From NCBI RefSeq assembly GCF_021730395.1, contig NC_069371.1, positions 48,556,001 to 48,620,000 of the forward strand: 64,000 bases of DNA, given 5' to 3'. Position 1 is the stretch's first letter, and every line of letters starts with the position of its first letter. Of the stretch, positions 31,149-46,100 are shown piece after piece. Source of the DNA: Mercenaria mercenaria. Taxonomy: Eukaryota; Mollusca; Bivalvia; Venerida; Veneridae. A model generated the notes under the pieces. It had not been told where the DNA came from. It worked only from the letters and a program-made list of their open reading frames with translations, and ran no database searches. A program made the position numbers and the translations under genes.

Positions 31149-34100
31149 TTACGACAGTTTCTTTGCCTTGTTGTAGAGAGCATCAACAACTTTTCCCATA
31201 TCCTGGATGGTTTCCAGTGCAGTCTCATAAGTTTTGTCAGCTTCGGTCTCATCAAACACAACCAGTACACCTGCACCCTGGTCCAAAATTCCTGAACAAA
31301 AAAAAAACAAAAAGAACAATAAATAATACACAACTATAACACATTGAATTTCTGCTCTAATATTCTACAAACAATATAATCTATTCTTTTTGCTGAAATC
31401 TGATGTCAACATGATAATGCTGGCCAAATGTTTTTTGTCAAGATTTCTCATTCTATATATTCTGTTAACTATTTATCTTAAGCATAAAGTGTGTTACACA
31501 GAAGAATTGCATTTTTTTGTTCTTTATAGCAAAACCTCTTTTTTGGCAATATTTTCTCACAGATGCATATCTAAAATAAGCGTGGGAAATGTAAGTCAGT
31601 AAACAGAATGATGACAGTTCAAAGCTATAACCCTTAACATGCTGGACATGATCAATTCTGTCTATGCCACCAGTGTAGATCATGATCAGCCTGCACACCC
31701 ATGCAGTCTGATCAAGATCTGCACTGTTCGCCATTCAGTCAGTATCTTATTGGTAAGCACCCCTTTTAGTAGTTAATGGTACTGTGACTCCAAATGGGAA
31801 GATGGACAAGTTCATTATAGAAATTTAGTAGGGTAAGGGTTAATGTCATGAACAGTTTCGATTCAGTTTTATAATTGTAGCAAAATGTTTTATACTTTTT
31901 TGTTCAGTAACTTTTCTTAATTAAGAATTTATATACAATGACACAGCGCAATAATCAAGGGATTCTTATCCTGCTTCAGATAAATGGTAACAACTAGTAC
32001 ATGACTCTACATCATAAATGTAGTTTGTTATGATGCAATTTACTGCACAAAAGTCATCTAACACTCTGAGTGTAAAACTGAGTTTTCAAGCTTCAGAAAA
32101 AAACACTGGAAAAAAGAATATATTGAACATGATAAACAAATAAAGAAAAAAACAACAGTATACTAACCATGGAATTTTCTATCAAGGATCATCTGTGAAA
32201 GTTTCTTCTCCACGTTGGCCTAAAACAAGAAACACAAATAATTTCTTCAAATGACCTGAATAGTAGTACATCAAAAGCAAAAAAAAATTTACACATAAAT
32301 ACATTAAGCAAATAAAGTCACAACAAAACAGTCCAGGTAAAATGGTGACTTTCCAGCTTCAAATGGTGGAGAAAAACTAAAGCGCTCCTCCATGCAGTAT
32401 TTCAGGATGGATGGGAACCTAGGTAGAACCATCCATCTTCTGCCAGCTAGCTATATAGCTTCCACATATGACGACCAACAGAAGTGAATGGCAGGTGAAT
32501 CTAAGTCTGCAGTCTTGGCGGGTGAATCTAAGTCTGCAGTCTTGGCGGGTGAATCTAAGTCTGCAGTCTTGGCGGATGAATCTAAGTCTGCAGTCTTAAC
32601 CACTTGGTTGTGTAGGCATTTTCCAATAAAAAGATCCTAACAGTTTACTTTGAACTGTAACATTAAAAAGAGCTGTTAGCAAACAACAAACCTTGTCGCA
32701 AATAATGAATAGTCAAGTAAAGAGCACATTCTAAACGGGGGATAATTCTTTATTGTGGAATATATGGCCAAGTAAAATGGGGGCATATTTTCATCAAAAT
32801 GAAAGCAAGAGTTATGAAACCTATGTGATTCAATTGGTATCATCAAGGTGAAAGCAAGTATGAAGTTTTATTCAGTTTTGATGAGTAATAACTGAGACAA
32901 GAGCTGGCTGAGAATTTTTAACTGGGTATTTACACACAACACCCATGCTGGGAGTATCACATTAGGTCTGGTGACTTTCATCATGTCACGTTAAGGACTT
33001 CTATTGTGTTGTAAATTATCCTATAAAACATTTCTATTTTCCAAGTCTTGAAAACACAGCAACTATTTTGAAAATCAACATTCTACATGGCTGTATAAAT
33101 ATTTCTACCATCAGTTCTCACCCATTTTCTATAACATATAATTATACATTAACACATATGCTTGGCTAGCTTTAAGATAGTTCTGCATGTCTGATTAACT
33201 GGAAGTGAAGGCCTAACATTATTAATCTGAAAACCATAGAATAATGCCTGCCAGCACCATTTATAAGAGTAACAAAAATGTTGATAGTTATCTATTTTAT
33301 TATATGTACTTATGGTTTAACAAAACTCTACATTGTGGAACAATATTTATTTCAAATGTGCAGAACTACCTTAAAACAGAGAATTTTAAATCAAAACATA
33401 CCACTGGTAATTTGATCAAGTTTGCTACATGCTGCACCTGAAAAAGTAAATAAATTATATGGTTCATTCACCATTCACCATCGTCTACAATTTCAGAAAA
33501 GTGGCTCAAGCTACTTTCAAGTTGTTTTTAAAATGAGTCCATTTTTTTATTTATGCAAAACTTCAAATTATGTTACTTTTGCACTGAAAGTAACTCAAAA
33601 CTGCCCACTTCAGTCAGCGTAATTCTACAGTGAATAAGAACAAATTTTAATGGAATTTTTTCTTTTTTTTTTTAATTTAACGCCGCACCGACACATGACA
33701 GGTCATATGGCGACTTTTCCAGCTTTAATGGTGGAGGAAGACCCCAGGTGCCCCTCCGTGCATTATTTCATCACGAGCGGGCACCTGGATAGAACCACTG
33801 ACCTTCCGTAAGCCAGCTGGATGGCTTCCTCACATGAAGAATTCAACGCCCCGAGTGAGGCCCGAACCCACATCGATGAGGGGCAAGTGATTTGAAGTCA
33901 GCGACCTTAACCACTCGGCCACGGAGGCCCCTTAATGGAAAATAATTTAATTTAAAGTATGTGGTATAAAAATCATTTCTACACAATACAAGAGCTGTTA
34001 AATGACAGCAGGGCCAACAATTTGAAGCCCTTCCAACTAATACTAGCTTAAATAAGGGAGTTTGAGCAAAATAGCTAAGGAAAAATTTTGTAAACTTTAA

Positions 34101-37100
34101 GTCTGGCTCAGAATGGTCAATTTCATGAAGTCAAAACTGTGTGGAGTATGGATGCATTTACCCATGGACACAGTAAAAACAACCTGGTAACAGAGAGTCA
34201 GATATTTCTTACTCTTTTTACAAAATAAACCATATTCTACAAATTAAACTGTTTTTTCTTTGCATAATTTTATATCTTTTCTTAATTCCAGCAAAATCAA
34301 CATCTATTGACATTTAAGCGAACTGAAAGAGAATACGTACATTATGATATTCTTAAAGGACTTACAGGTCACTCATCACATTTCACTAAAATTACTAACA
34401 AGCTTACCTGGCAAACTAGTAATATGTTTAAATACAGAAGGTGTTTTTGTCACAAAAACATGTCTCCCCCCTAAGTATACCTTTAGCTCTGGCGGCCATT
34501 TTGTGCAGCGAAGCGGAATGTATCGGCGATATGCACAAATAGGCTTGGTACTGATCACTCCTGTGAAGTTTCGTCAAAATCTGTCCAGCAGTTTGACCTG
34601 TGAAAGCTGGACAAGATTTTTCTATTTCTAGTTCTGGTGGCCATTTTGTGCAGCAAAGTGGAACGTGCCAGTGATATGCACAACAAGGGTTGGTACTGAT
34701 CACTCCTGTGAAGTTTTGTCGTAATCCAGCCAGCAGTTTGACCTGTGAAAGCCGTACAAGATTTTTCTATTTTTAGCTCTGGCAGCCATTTTGTACAGCA
34801 AAGCGGAACGTGCCAGTGATATGCAAAATTAGGCTTGGTACTGATAACTCCTGTGTTGTTTTGTTGAAATCCAGCCAGCAGTTTGACCTGTGAAAGCCGG
34901 ACAAGATTTTTCTATTTTTAACTCTGGCGGCCATTTTGTGCAGCGAAGCGGAACGTGCCGGCTACATGCACAACTAGGCTTGGTACTGATCACTCCTGTG
35001 ATGTTTCGTCGAAATCAAGCCAGCAGTTTGCCCTGTGAAAGCTGGACAAGATTTTTCATTTGTTAGCTCTGGCAGCCATTTTCTGCAGCGAAGCCGAACA
35101 TGCCGGCAATATGCACAACTAGGCTTGGTACTGATCACTCCTGTGAAGTTTCGTCAAAATCCGGCCAGCAGTTTCACCTGTGAAAGCCGGACAAGCTTAA
35201 TGCTGACGGACGGACGGCGAAGGCAAAAACAATATGTCTCCCCCAAGTATGGGAGACATAATGCATAAAAAATAATCAAAGGCCTGAATGGCCTGAGTCG
35301 GCTAATGATTGATGTACTGACAGTATAGTCTACCAGTTTCAGTTTGTTTTTAGTTTTTTTCTTAAAATTTCATAACACAGCTCGATATTTACCCAAAACA
35401 TTATATCTGGATACGATTACACTTTTCTCCAGTTTGAACAATAGATTTTTCAAATTGTGATGATACGAAGACATTTAGCAGCAATTGGCAGTATCTGACA
35501 TTGAAGTTTACGGTTAAATTACCTCTTATTTAAATCTTTTCATAAAAAAGTTGTTTCGTTTCGTGAAAGCAGCCAAACATAGACGATCTACTTTCGATTT
35601 CAAAAACTACAAGAAAATACAATTTAATGTTTCGCCGATTTGTTTATTTCTCGAAAAATAAGAATTAAAATCATTTTTAATATCAGTAGTAACTAAACAA
35701 ACCAGTAAGAGCTTCTTCTTCCGATAATTTATCCGTTTACTGACTGCAAAATTCAACCCACGCAAAGTTTATAGAAATCATACGATGCGTGTTTACGTTC
35801 AATGTGTGAGAATTAAGGCTGATCGGCTATGTTACCTAACGCATCCAGACGATTCAGATTTTGTTTTTAAAAAGTATTGTGTGCGTTTCTGTATTTTTAT
35901 ATACGTTTTTATACGCTTAGAAATTATTAGACATGCGTATTTGCATTATTTCTATACGTAATTTACGCTAATACGCATCTTATCTGGAGCCCTGTGGAAC
36001 TATTTTTTGTCTTTCGCTGGATGTTACCCAAGCTTTGTAAGCCTGCGCAATTCTTAAAATGCACATTTATGCTTAATGAGTTACATTCCAGTATTGCACA
36101 ATTACAAGTCATAAATATGACAGATTACATCGTATATTGGTCATAGCAAAGGGAATTGACACAACTTAACTTCATTCATGCAGTGAACTGTTTGAAGTTT
36201 GAGAAATCTAATGGAACTACATCCCTTCACTGTGTTATGTGGTCCATTTAGAGAATCGTTGGATAGCAAGGACTCGTCAAAAGGCTTTCAGCCTTTAGCC
36301 GACTCAAAAAATCTAAAACTGTTCACTAATGAAAATTCAGGAACTTCAGTGCCAGCAAGTACTAACCAATCTTAAGAATTTTTATCATTATTTCTGTACC
36401 TACCTGTACTTTAGAGAATGGCTCTATAATTCTACAGAGATTCTGTTCCAATAAATTATCATATAATGTTTTTAGATGTGCCGAGACAATGGGATCTTCC
36501 TCCAGCTGTGACTTATAGGTAACCAATGTCTGAAATGAATAATGTTCAATTAAGATACAGAAGACACTATTTAAAGAGAAGTTAATAAGACCTATTAAAC
36601 TGGATTGCAGACAAGGTTCAGACCACAATGACCTTGGCCTTTGACCTACTGACCATAAAAAGTATAGGAGTCATCTACTTCATAAGCCCAATCATGCTAT
36701 CAATATTAAGGTTCTCGGTCAAGTGGTTCTCAACTCATTGGGAAGAAACAGTTCCAAGGTTCAGGTTTCTTGTGACTTTGACCTACTGACCCCAAAAACA
36801 ATAGGTGCCATCTACTTTATAAGCCCAATCATGCTACCAAATTTGAAGGTTCTGGGTCAACTGGTTCTCAAGTTATAGGGTAGAAACCATTCGTTCTATC
36901 GTCAGACAGACCAAAAGACTTACTGACATACTGAACGAAGTAACCGACAGGTCCAAAACAATATACCCCTGCTTCTTCCAAAAGGGGCATAATTACTCCG
37001 TTCACAGAACACAGATTTGTCTGTTTTGGGTTTAAAGCTGTTTTTCAACAGTATTTTAGTCATGTAACAGCTGACAGTTACATCTCTCCACAAGTAACTG

Positions 37101-40100
37101 CCAACTTCTCCACATGAATAAGAGGTGGATAACAAGACCTCAGATTTAGGTGCAAGGATACTACAAAACTATATCATTATACATGTACCTTCTGAAAGTC
37201 TGCTAGAGATCGTTTATGACTGGCTGTTGCTATAGATTTCATAGCTTCTACTTCTGGTCCTGAATACTTCAATGCCAACTTTCCACTCACTATCGCCTGT
37301 ACCTCATCTGCTCTGTAATCAGAGTAACCACAGTTCAAACATTACTATAATGTCTTACTGTAACAGTTTTACTGCTTCCTACTTTTGTAACCCAAATGTC
37401 AAATACCTCTAAAAGTTTTGAACATTTTACTAATGACTATTTAACAGCGTATTATGTACATTATAAGCCAGCCACAAACTAAGTACTCTTAAACTTTATG
37501 ACATAATTTTTACTGCCAAAGTCAGACAAGGTTTTGTTAAGATGTCTCCCTGTTGATATAATTAGTGCAACTGTCTAACACAAAGAGTCACCAGTGTGAT
37601 GCTATAAAACGTTTGTCAGCGTCATTTGCCCTACCTTTTTTTGGGGTTTGTGATGTTAGTGCAATAGGTGGAGTGATTAGGTCTGTTACGTAAGGTACCA
37701 TTACCATGGAAACATAAGTTCGATTTCTGACCCCTTGCTTAAATAAATTTTTACTTTCATCTTCAGTAATTGTTAAAATGTTGCAATGTTAAGATCTCCT
37801 ATAGGAAAAATGAAATTCAAGCACTTTTAAACTGATTTACTGGTAAACTATACATTTAAACCATTTTTTGATTCTAACAGCAATACAGGGACTACCTTAG
37901 TTCAGCAAACGTGAGACAGGACATTGCTTACATGCATTAAATAACAATAATAATGTTTATTCAGTTCCATTTGTAGTATTATCTTTTTATGACATAAATA
38001 AAAATGGTGCAATGTTTCAACAATACTTTTACTGCAAAATGTTTGACAACTTGACACAAAAAATCTTTCCTCATATAACCAGTACTTAATATTCCTTGGA
38101 TTTTTTCCTTCCTAGAGCAGCTTTTTCTCGCATGTGAGCATTTTGAGTTTAAATTTTTTATATGTTATTCCTTCAATTTGACAAACTACAGAGTTTAAAA
38201 AACTCTCAAACTTACAATGAAATGATATTGATCAGTAGATAAAAGACTTAAAAATCAGGGGCAGTATTTTTTAAAACTACGTATTTTGACATAAAAAATT
38301 TAAATTCGGTTAAATGTATTACCTCCCTTTAACACATTTCAAAATATACTAAAAGAGTTGTCTGCTATTTTTATCAAACAACAAATTTAATAGTTTGTCA
38401 AGGGCCTTATATTTAACATATATGTTTTTAATGAAAAAGAAATGCAGATTAAAATGATTAGTAAGCAGATCCCAATTGAAAAATAAACGTCGGGAGTAAC
38501 GGGTAGTCTACATTGTGATAAAAATTTTGAAACGATTTTTATCCGAAACCATGAATTACTGGGTAAGACATCTCCTTATAAAGTAACGAGGGCGTGCGGT
38601 TGACCCGAGGTTCCGTGTTTTGACCCGCGAAAATCAAGAAAAACTCGAATTTGACCCGCACAAAAAAAGTGTCCCGTGCGTCGGCTCGATCCGCGATATG
38701 CGTCTCGGGTTTGAAAGTTCTGCTTTGTCAATCAAAATCTCGGTGAATTTCAATTTCAATATTGTTCGCCGCCACAAACGGAAGTATGACAGTAGGCGGA
38801 GCATCGTATGTTAATTAGCTACTGACAGATGTCAATCATGTAATTAGGTTAGTAATTCGGAAGTTAATTATCGCTGTTTTACGAAGTTTTCGGGCTCTCT
38901 GATCTCCGATTTCGGTCAACTTCAATTATTACTCTTTCGTTCTTTAATTATCGTGTACTGCAATCACATTAAATGCAAACAATTAGCAGCTTATTCTGCG
39001 GCGTCAATCTGAAATCGAGTGATCATCTTTTGTTGTCATGGACACGTTTCGCCGCGTGTGCCTCCCAGTGACATCCTGTGTATTGCGTATTGTGTTTACA
39101 GACTTTACATAACTGAGATGTATAATCTCGGCGCACTTTATTGCCGATTATGTTTTCCTTTCATCCATTTTTAGGGCGACTTGAACTTCGCTTTTCTGGG
39201 CGGGAAGGGCGGAGTGAAATATTTTAAAGCGAAGTTATCGCTCAACCTCGCCTAAAACGCAGTCCCTGCAATAGATTGTAATGTCCCACAAACTGATAAA
39301 GTAATATGGCTTAAATTAGCTTACACATTGAGCATAATCTTCATCAACAACATATATTTAAGGGCAACTATAGCTTTAGGACTGTCGATGGAATCGTAGC
39401 CTTCAAATGCTTCGTAGAAATATGAGTACGCTGTTTTAAAGTCTCTCTCTTCTGCCGCGTGCAATATACCTGCAATATATAGTTTATAATGTACATTTAA
39501 ATAAGAACATTCCATCTACAATGTATACTCCCCGTAAACCATATTTTACATCTGCATACAAATATCATTTTAGTATTTGTTAGAAATGATTTTAATATAG
39601 ATTATAATGTATATTAAAATAAGAACATTCCATCTACAATGTATACTCCAAGAAAACTATATTTTACATCTGCATACAAATGTCATTTTAAATTAATATT
39701 TGTTAGAAATGATTTTTAGAACTGATACTGGTCCGGACCATTATTATTCAAATGCTCCTCTGGGTCTAAATTTGAAGTGGCAAAATGCGAGTGAAAAGTT
39801 TCAAATGGCAGAACTGGCATTTTGTGAGTGAAAATTTTGGGAGAAATGACCCACATTTCTTGCTGACCGTCTCTATCACTGTTCTGTCTTTTACAAATCA
39901 TAGTCAGTTCAGAGTATTTTGTCTTTTTTGAAATGCTTGAGGTTATTAACAGGAGTTTACATTCAATAATGTCTTTTGCACATCTACTAAACAGCCTACA
40001 TGCTTCATAAAAAGTTTGAAGAGTTCAGCTGACCTTGGCTAGATATTTCATATTTCACAGTTTTTCTTGTTGAGGTTTAAGCCACACCAACATAGATTAT

Positions 40101-43100
40101 ATCAAATGTCCACTTGTAATGATGGGGGATGACCCGAAGACACCCTTCTTAGGTAAAACACAATACCTGTAATATCATCTACTGATGGACTTAAAAAGGA
40201 CATGACTACCATCAAGCAATCTGGCATTAAAAGTCAATTACACCTGATGTACATACCTGACTGTAGATCAAGAGCTGCCTGGAGTTTTGGTGGACAATAT
40301 ATTCCATTAGCTGTGGTTCTCCCCGAGGTCAGTGCCGCCCTGGCTTTAGGTAGGTTACTCAATGCATGGTATACTTTTGATTCTAACAACTGTACTTCCA
40401 CTAACAATGCTTTATCATCTAACTTTTTCAGTTCTCTCAGTAATGATGATGCTAAAATACAGTAAATGAAATACATTTCATAAAATACAAAAATAAAATC
40501 CTTTACAACATCATCATTAACATTGTATATAATTTTCACCTGTTTGGTCATCTTATTTTTTTTTTAAAGCTGTCATGTTTATGACTTTGCCACTAAGCAA
40601 AGAATTTATGTGGCCATTTTATACCTCCTAATATAACTGTTTGAAAAGACTGTCCGAACCTATTTCATACTGATTTATATTATGTTAAAGTTAACATGTT
40701 CTATTACATATCATTCTAGACATCACACTGCTGACTGTATTCCTGAACAAGTAGAAAGCTAGCTTCTGTACCACATTCAACGTCTATGGTTTGTCAGGGG
40801 GACAAAAATTCTACTCATCCCCTCATACTGACGAGCAGAAAAGGTCTGAGGACAAGCCGATCACTCTTGCACTAAACAATACTTACTTAATAAAAGTGCA
40901 TCCTGATATTTTTTGGTCTCAAAATATAACGCAATTAATCTGGCCTGGAAATACAAAACAATATATGTAACATTATAAGCAATGGAGCATTACTGTGAAA
41001 TGAATATTCATCGGGGAAAAATTTTCGTGGAGTTCATGGTCGAATCAAGCTAAAAATATAATACCAAATTTAAATGAATGATGATGTAAAATTACCATTC
41101 ATTTTATTAGCAAAAGTTTAAATCCATAAATTTATATCCCCAAGAAATACAATGCAACTGCTTTATCATAAAACATGAAATTTCGTGCTTAAAGAAAATT
41201 TCATGTAACACTATTACAATTACAGCCAACCTGTACCACTGGCCACCAACAAACCAAAACCACAACTCCATAAAACTGCTATAATGATCAACATTTTCTC
41301 TCCCTTTTAACTACAGACCATACAAACTTATCAACTATAATGGACATAAACTAATAACAAAACACTTCTTTTTTTTTTTCATTTCCTAATTTAGGTCTTT
41401 GTATACAAGTTAGACTGTATAAACAATGGCAATACATCTATAAACTTGAAAATGCTATCCCGCTCATCATTGGTAACTTGTAAAGCTTTTACAAATTAGA
41501 GTATTTGGATATTGAAAGCATATCTTTTCTTCCTGATCACCTGTGTTTATCTGAAGTTGTTTCTTTTTTTAAAGTAAAGAAGTGAAAAACATTCCTAAGT
41601 TATCTGGCTTATTTGGAGTTTGGCACATCCCTCACTACAGTCAACATTTTTTATTCAATGACTAGCGAACACATTAATGAAGTCCCAACAGGTAAAATAT
41701 TCGACAAAAGTATCTATTAAGCAACCGGGTACCAAATTCCCGCCAGGCATTTTCTTCACCTGTGTAATTAACGAGTACGTTTTGCACCTGCCTAAATGCA
41801 ATTAGCTTTTGTAACAGCCAAACTTACAAACAATCCAGCATAATTAATACAGTTACATTAACAGTTAGAAATTAACTTTTCTCTTCACCCGACTGAAATT
41901 CATTAAGAGACCATTCCATTAAAAGACCACTTTTTAGCAGTCCCCTTGGCAGTCTCTTAATACAATGTTGACAGTAGTTCAGTAGTGCCCTGATTGTTGG
42001 ATCATTTTTTTGAAAAATACTATGTTCCAAATTATGCCCCGCAACCTATCTGACTGTCTTTATCTGAAGTATGTTCCTGCAAAACAAACAAAAATTCTGT
42101 CCACCAGTCAGACAACATTTATAGGATAATGTGTTAAAGACAATGTCTGAACATAGCTATACCTTAGCCAAAACATTAAAGACACAGAAGAATATTTTAC
42201 CTCCAAAGCTTGTCTCAGGAAAGTTCTCTTTTCATCTTTGGCCCAGTCTATACATTCTTTACATAGATCAACCTTCAAATCAAAATACAAAATTCTGTCA
42301 GAGAAACAATAATTACAAAATGGTTGTATTACGTGTTACATTGTAACTCTTGCCATTTAAATGACCATTGTTGACATAAGTAAATTCATATTTAGATATC
42401 TACTTCAAATGTATGACATAGGAGAGCTGTGGCCTAGTGGATAAGGTGTCGGCCACTCAACCCAGAGATCCAGCACAACCAGGCCTTCCCATAAGACACC
42501 AGTACTGATTTTTGTAGGAAGCAGACTCAAAAATTATTCAAATAAGCTTGAAACTTTCATCACAATCAAGCAAAAATAAATAAGAATATACTTAATGTAT
42601 GACATCCCCATCAAAAGTATTTAACTTTTCTGAAACATAAATTAATTCAGCCTGACAATTTTTAATCCTTCTTTTCTGTCTGCGAATTGACAGCCCGAGA
42701 AAACCTGTTTTCAGACAGCAGCACCACCTGTATTACACCCGAAATATACGGGTGTATGATAAAAGATAACTTCTAAAATTAATAATCCACTGCTAAAAGT
42801 AGAAATGGAATTCTTATGGAAAAAAAAAAAACATATTGGGATCGTAGACTTAAGTCAAGAAGGTTTCCAAACATTTCCAGTCCATAGACAAACAACAGAT
42901 TTCCCCAACTGCTGTTAATCAAGATGATTTTTAGGCAAGAAATCAGAATAAAACAAAGAGAACAGGGTTGCATACCTCTTTCCCTGTACCAGCTTCCATA
43001 TCCAGGAAAAGATCAACCAACGCTCGTACCAATTTTGCTGCCTTTGCTTTGCTAACCATACCCAGAAATGGTCGTGTGAATTTAATCAGACCAGCAAGCT

Positions 43101-46100
43101 CTGAAAACAAAATCAGCAATCAGCACTCTAATTCAGTTAATAAGATAATAAACTTAGCAATACTCTTAGTAATACTATTTGAACAATATTACAGACACTG
43201 ACAATTATTACAAGCAAATCTTCTCAGCATCTCGGTACATTGTATTGTATATGATATTTACTGCTTGATATGTAAAACAAGAGTTGTCCGTAAGACAGCA
43301 CGCTCCACTATTCGGGGATTTGACAGTAAAATGAATATATGTCTGAATAAGAGACCTCTACTATAAGAGGAAGATACACCAAGGGGCATAATTCCATCAA
43401 ATACACAAATTAGAGTTATTAGGATTGTTACAACAAATGCAGATGATGATGGTAAAGCTATATTTTGAGTTTCAAGTCATTATCTTATATAGTACCAAAG
43501 TTATGTCCAGAAAACAAAGTTTGTTAAAAAAAATTTAAGTATAAAAGGGGCAAAATTTGGTCAAAAATACAAATCAGAGTTATGGGGATTGTTACCACTC
43601 ATGCAGATGATGGTGATAAAGATACATTTTAAGTTTCAAGTCTTTATCTTATATTGCATTAAAGTAATATCCAGAAAGCGAAGATTGCAAAAAATGTTTA
43701 AGTACAAAAGGGGCATAATTCTGTCAAAAATACAATTAGAGTTATGGGGTATGTAACCACACATGCAGATGATGATTATAAACAAATGTTTTTAATTTCA
43801 AGTCATTATCATTTAAAGTACCAAAGATATGTCTATTAATATATAATAATAAAGCTTTTGGAAAAATTTAACATGAAAATAATTCCAAGTATAACTCCTT
43901 TGTGACCTTGACCTTGGGTATAATGGGCCCAGCCCCTGCATATACTATGTTTGTATACTGGACAATGTTTATGAGAACTTACAGTAAGATATAAGCAAAA
44001 GTAACAAAGTTATGACAGAAAAACAAAGGTTGCCGAAAAACTTTAACCTTAAAAATAACCTAAGTATAAGACCTTGGTGACTTTGACCTTGGATAAAATG
44101 GGCCCAGTCCCTGTACATACTTTGTTTGCATACTGGACAATGTTTATGTCAAGTTACAGTAAGATATAAGCAATAGTAACAAAGATATGACAGAAAAACA
44201 AAGGTTGCCGAAAAACTTTAACCAAGAAGGGTCACGCTGACGCCGGGGCGAGTAGTATAGCCCCCCTATTCTCCGAATAGACTAGTGGAGCTAAAAATGT
44301 ATATATTATATTCATGTCTATTCTGCTAGATGCATTTTTTCAACTTTAAGTTTAGAGTTAAAAGCATTACCCTCTGCTTGTTTTGACTGTGCCAGAAGGG
44401 CGCCCAGTTCCAGAATTGATTGCTCCTTTACTTTCACGCTTTCCTCATTGTTCAAGTCAGCATCTCGTTTCACTGAAACATAATACAGTTCTTTCAGTTA
44501 ATACACAGCATCTAAAACATTTCTTATTCAGGATTCTTGTGTGTATATATACCGGGGTATGTTACACCTTTGTCTTTAAATTTTAAAAATATCTTCCAAA
44601 ATGCCGGAAATCATTGTTAAGGCTTCAAATTCATGTGCAAGGAGTTAACAGTCTGTGGCAGACATTGATCAGGAGTGCCAATGTCTCACAGTAAGAGGGA
44701 AGGTTTGTAGTGGTTCTCGTATCGGGTGGCCTCGGTAGCTCAATTGGTAGAGTGTTGGCACGGTAAGCCGAAGATCCGAGTCGAGGCTGCATATTTTTCC
44801 TGAGACTATTACATTGGTGCCTTGAGTGTGGTGACTAGCCTTGGAATCCTAGAGCTAGGGTGAAGCAATGGCTGGGTTAGTCAAAAGAACCCGAGTTTGT
44901 CTTTGAAAAAAAGGAGGGAGGAATGTAGCAGTGTGTATATAATAAATGTATATAATTAGTCTATGATATTGATTGTCTGATTAGCTCAGTTGGTAGAGCA
45001 TCAGACTTGCAAGCAGAAGGTCGCAGGTTCAAGTCCTGTATCAGGCTGCACATTTTCCACTCCTATTACACAGGTCGGAGACATCCCCTGGATTGAGAGA
45101 CATCCTCTCGATCTAAACATTGTCTCTCGTTCGAAAGACAAAATGTCTTTCGTTCGAAAGACTCAAATTAGCTTAAGCAATGAAAATCATTGAAAGAGTA
45201 ATTAAAACCAGGGCTCGACACTAACGCTGGTCCGCTGGTCCGAGACCAGTGCTTTTCAGGGAGGACCACTAACTTCTCGAACCTGTGTGGTCCGATGGAC
45301 CACCGAAAATTACAAGCAAGTCATTTTTCAAATAAATTATAAACATTGAATTGTTCACGGTACTGCAGTTTAAAAATAGAATTTGGTTTTCCCCGTGTAT
45401 ATTTTCTTGAAATTTGGAATCCCCGGATGTAACGCTGGTACTAAAACCCGGGAACGGAACACGGTAACTTATCTATCTGCTTCAAGTATTCCTTTACAAA
45501 CTATTGAGGTATCAGTACAGTATCCAGCGTTCGGTAGACCCGAGGTTCCGGATTTTGACCCGCAAAAATAGAGAAAAACTCGTATCTGACTCGCACAGAA
45601 AATGCCCCATGCGTCGGCGTGGCCCGCGGAAATTTTCTTTGATTCGTCTCGAGTTCGAAAGTTCTGCCTCTGTGCCAATCAAAATCCCAGTGAATTTAAA
45701 TATTGTTTGCCGCCATAAGCGGAAGTATGGCAGAAGGCGGAGCGTCGTATATTAATTAGCTACTGACATATGTCAATTACGCCACGCGCCGGCTGACACG
45801 TTGTCATCTCGCGGTTTGTATTTAGTGCCCGTCATTATCAAAAGTGTTTATTGATCAAAAAGTTAAAAGTTAATTGATAAACAATACGAAAAGCAGCCTA
45901 TTATCGTGTTTGTACAACTTGTTAATTAGCGAAATACAGCTTCTGTCTTGCCGATTATTACTGAACAACAAATTGGATAACGAAATTCATTTATTTTATG
46001 TGCTTGACACGTTTATATAAGCCCATCTGCCGTTACGATCTATAGCATTTTATTTAATTTATTATCATTACCGAGGCTTTGTTTGGGCAAAAATAAATAA

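Noticed and set aside
44971-45193. Functional tRNA-Ala gene, and the frame [20 protein letters not shown]
   Set aside because: The anticodon stem does not pair and a SINE body follows. The frame is the usual translation artefact of a tRNA-like sequence.
45469-45755. Overlapping 69-83 codon frames on both strands
   Set aside because: They lie in the shared non-coding module of a hAT-like element and resemble no transposase.
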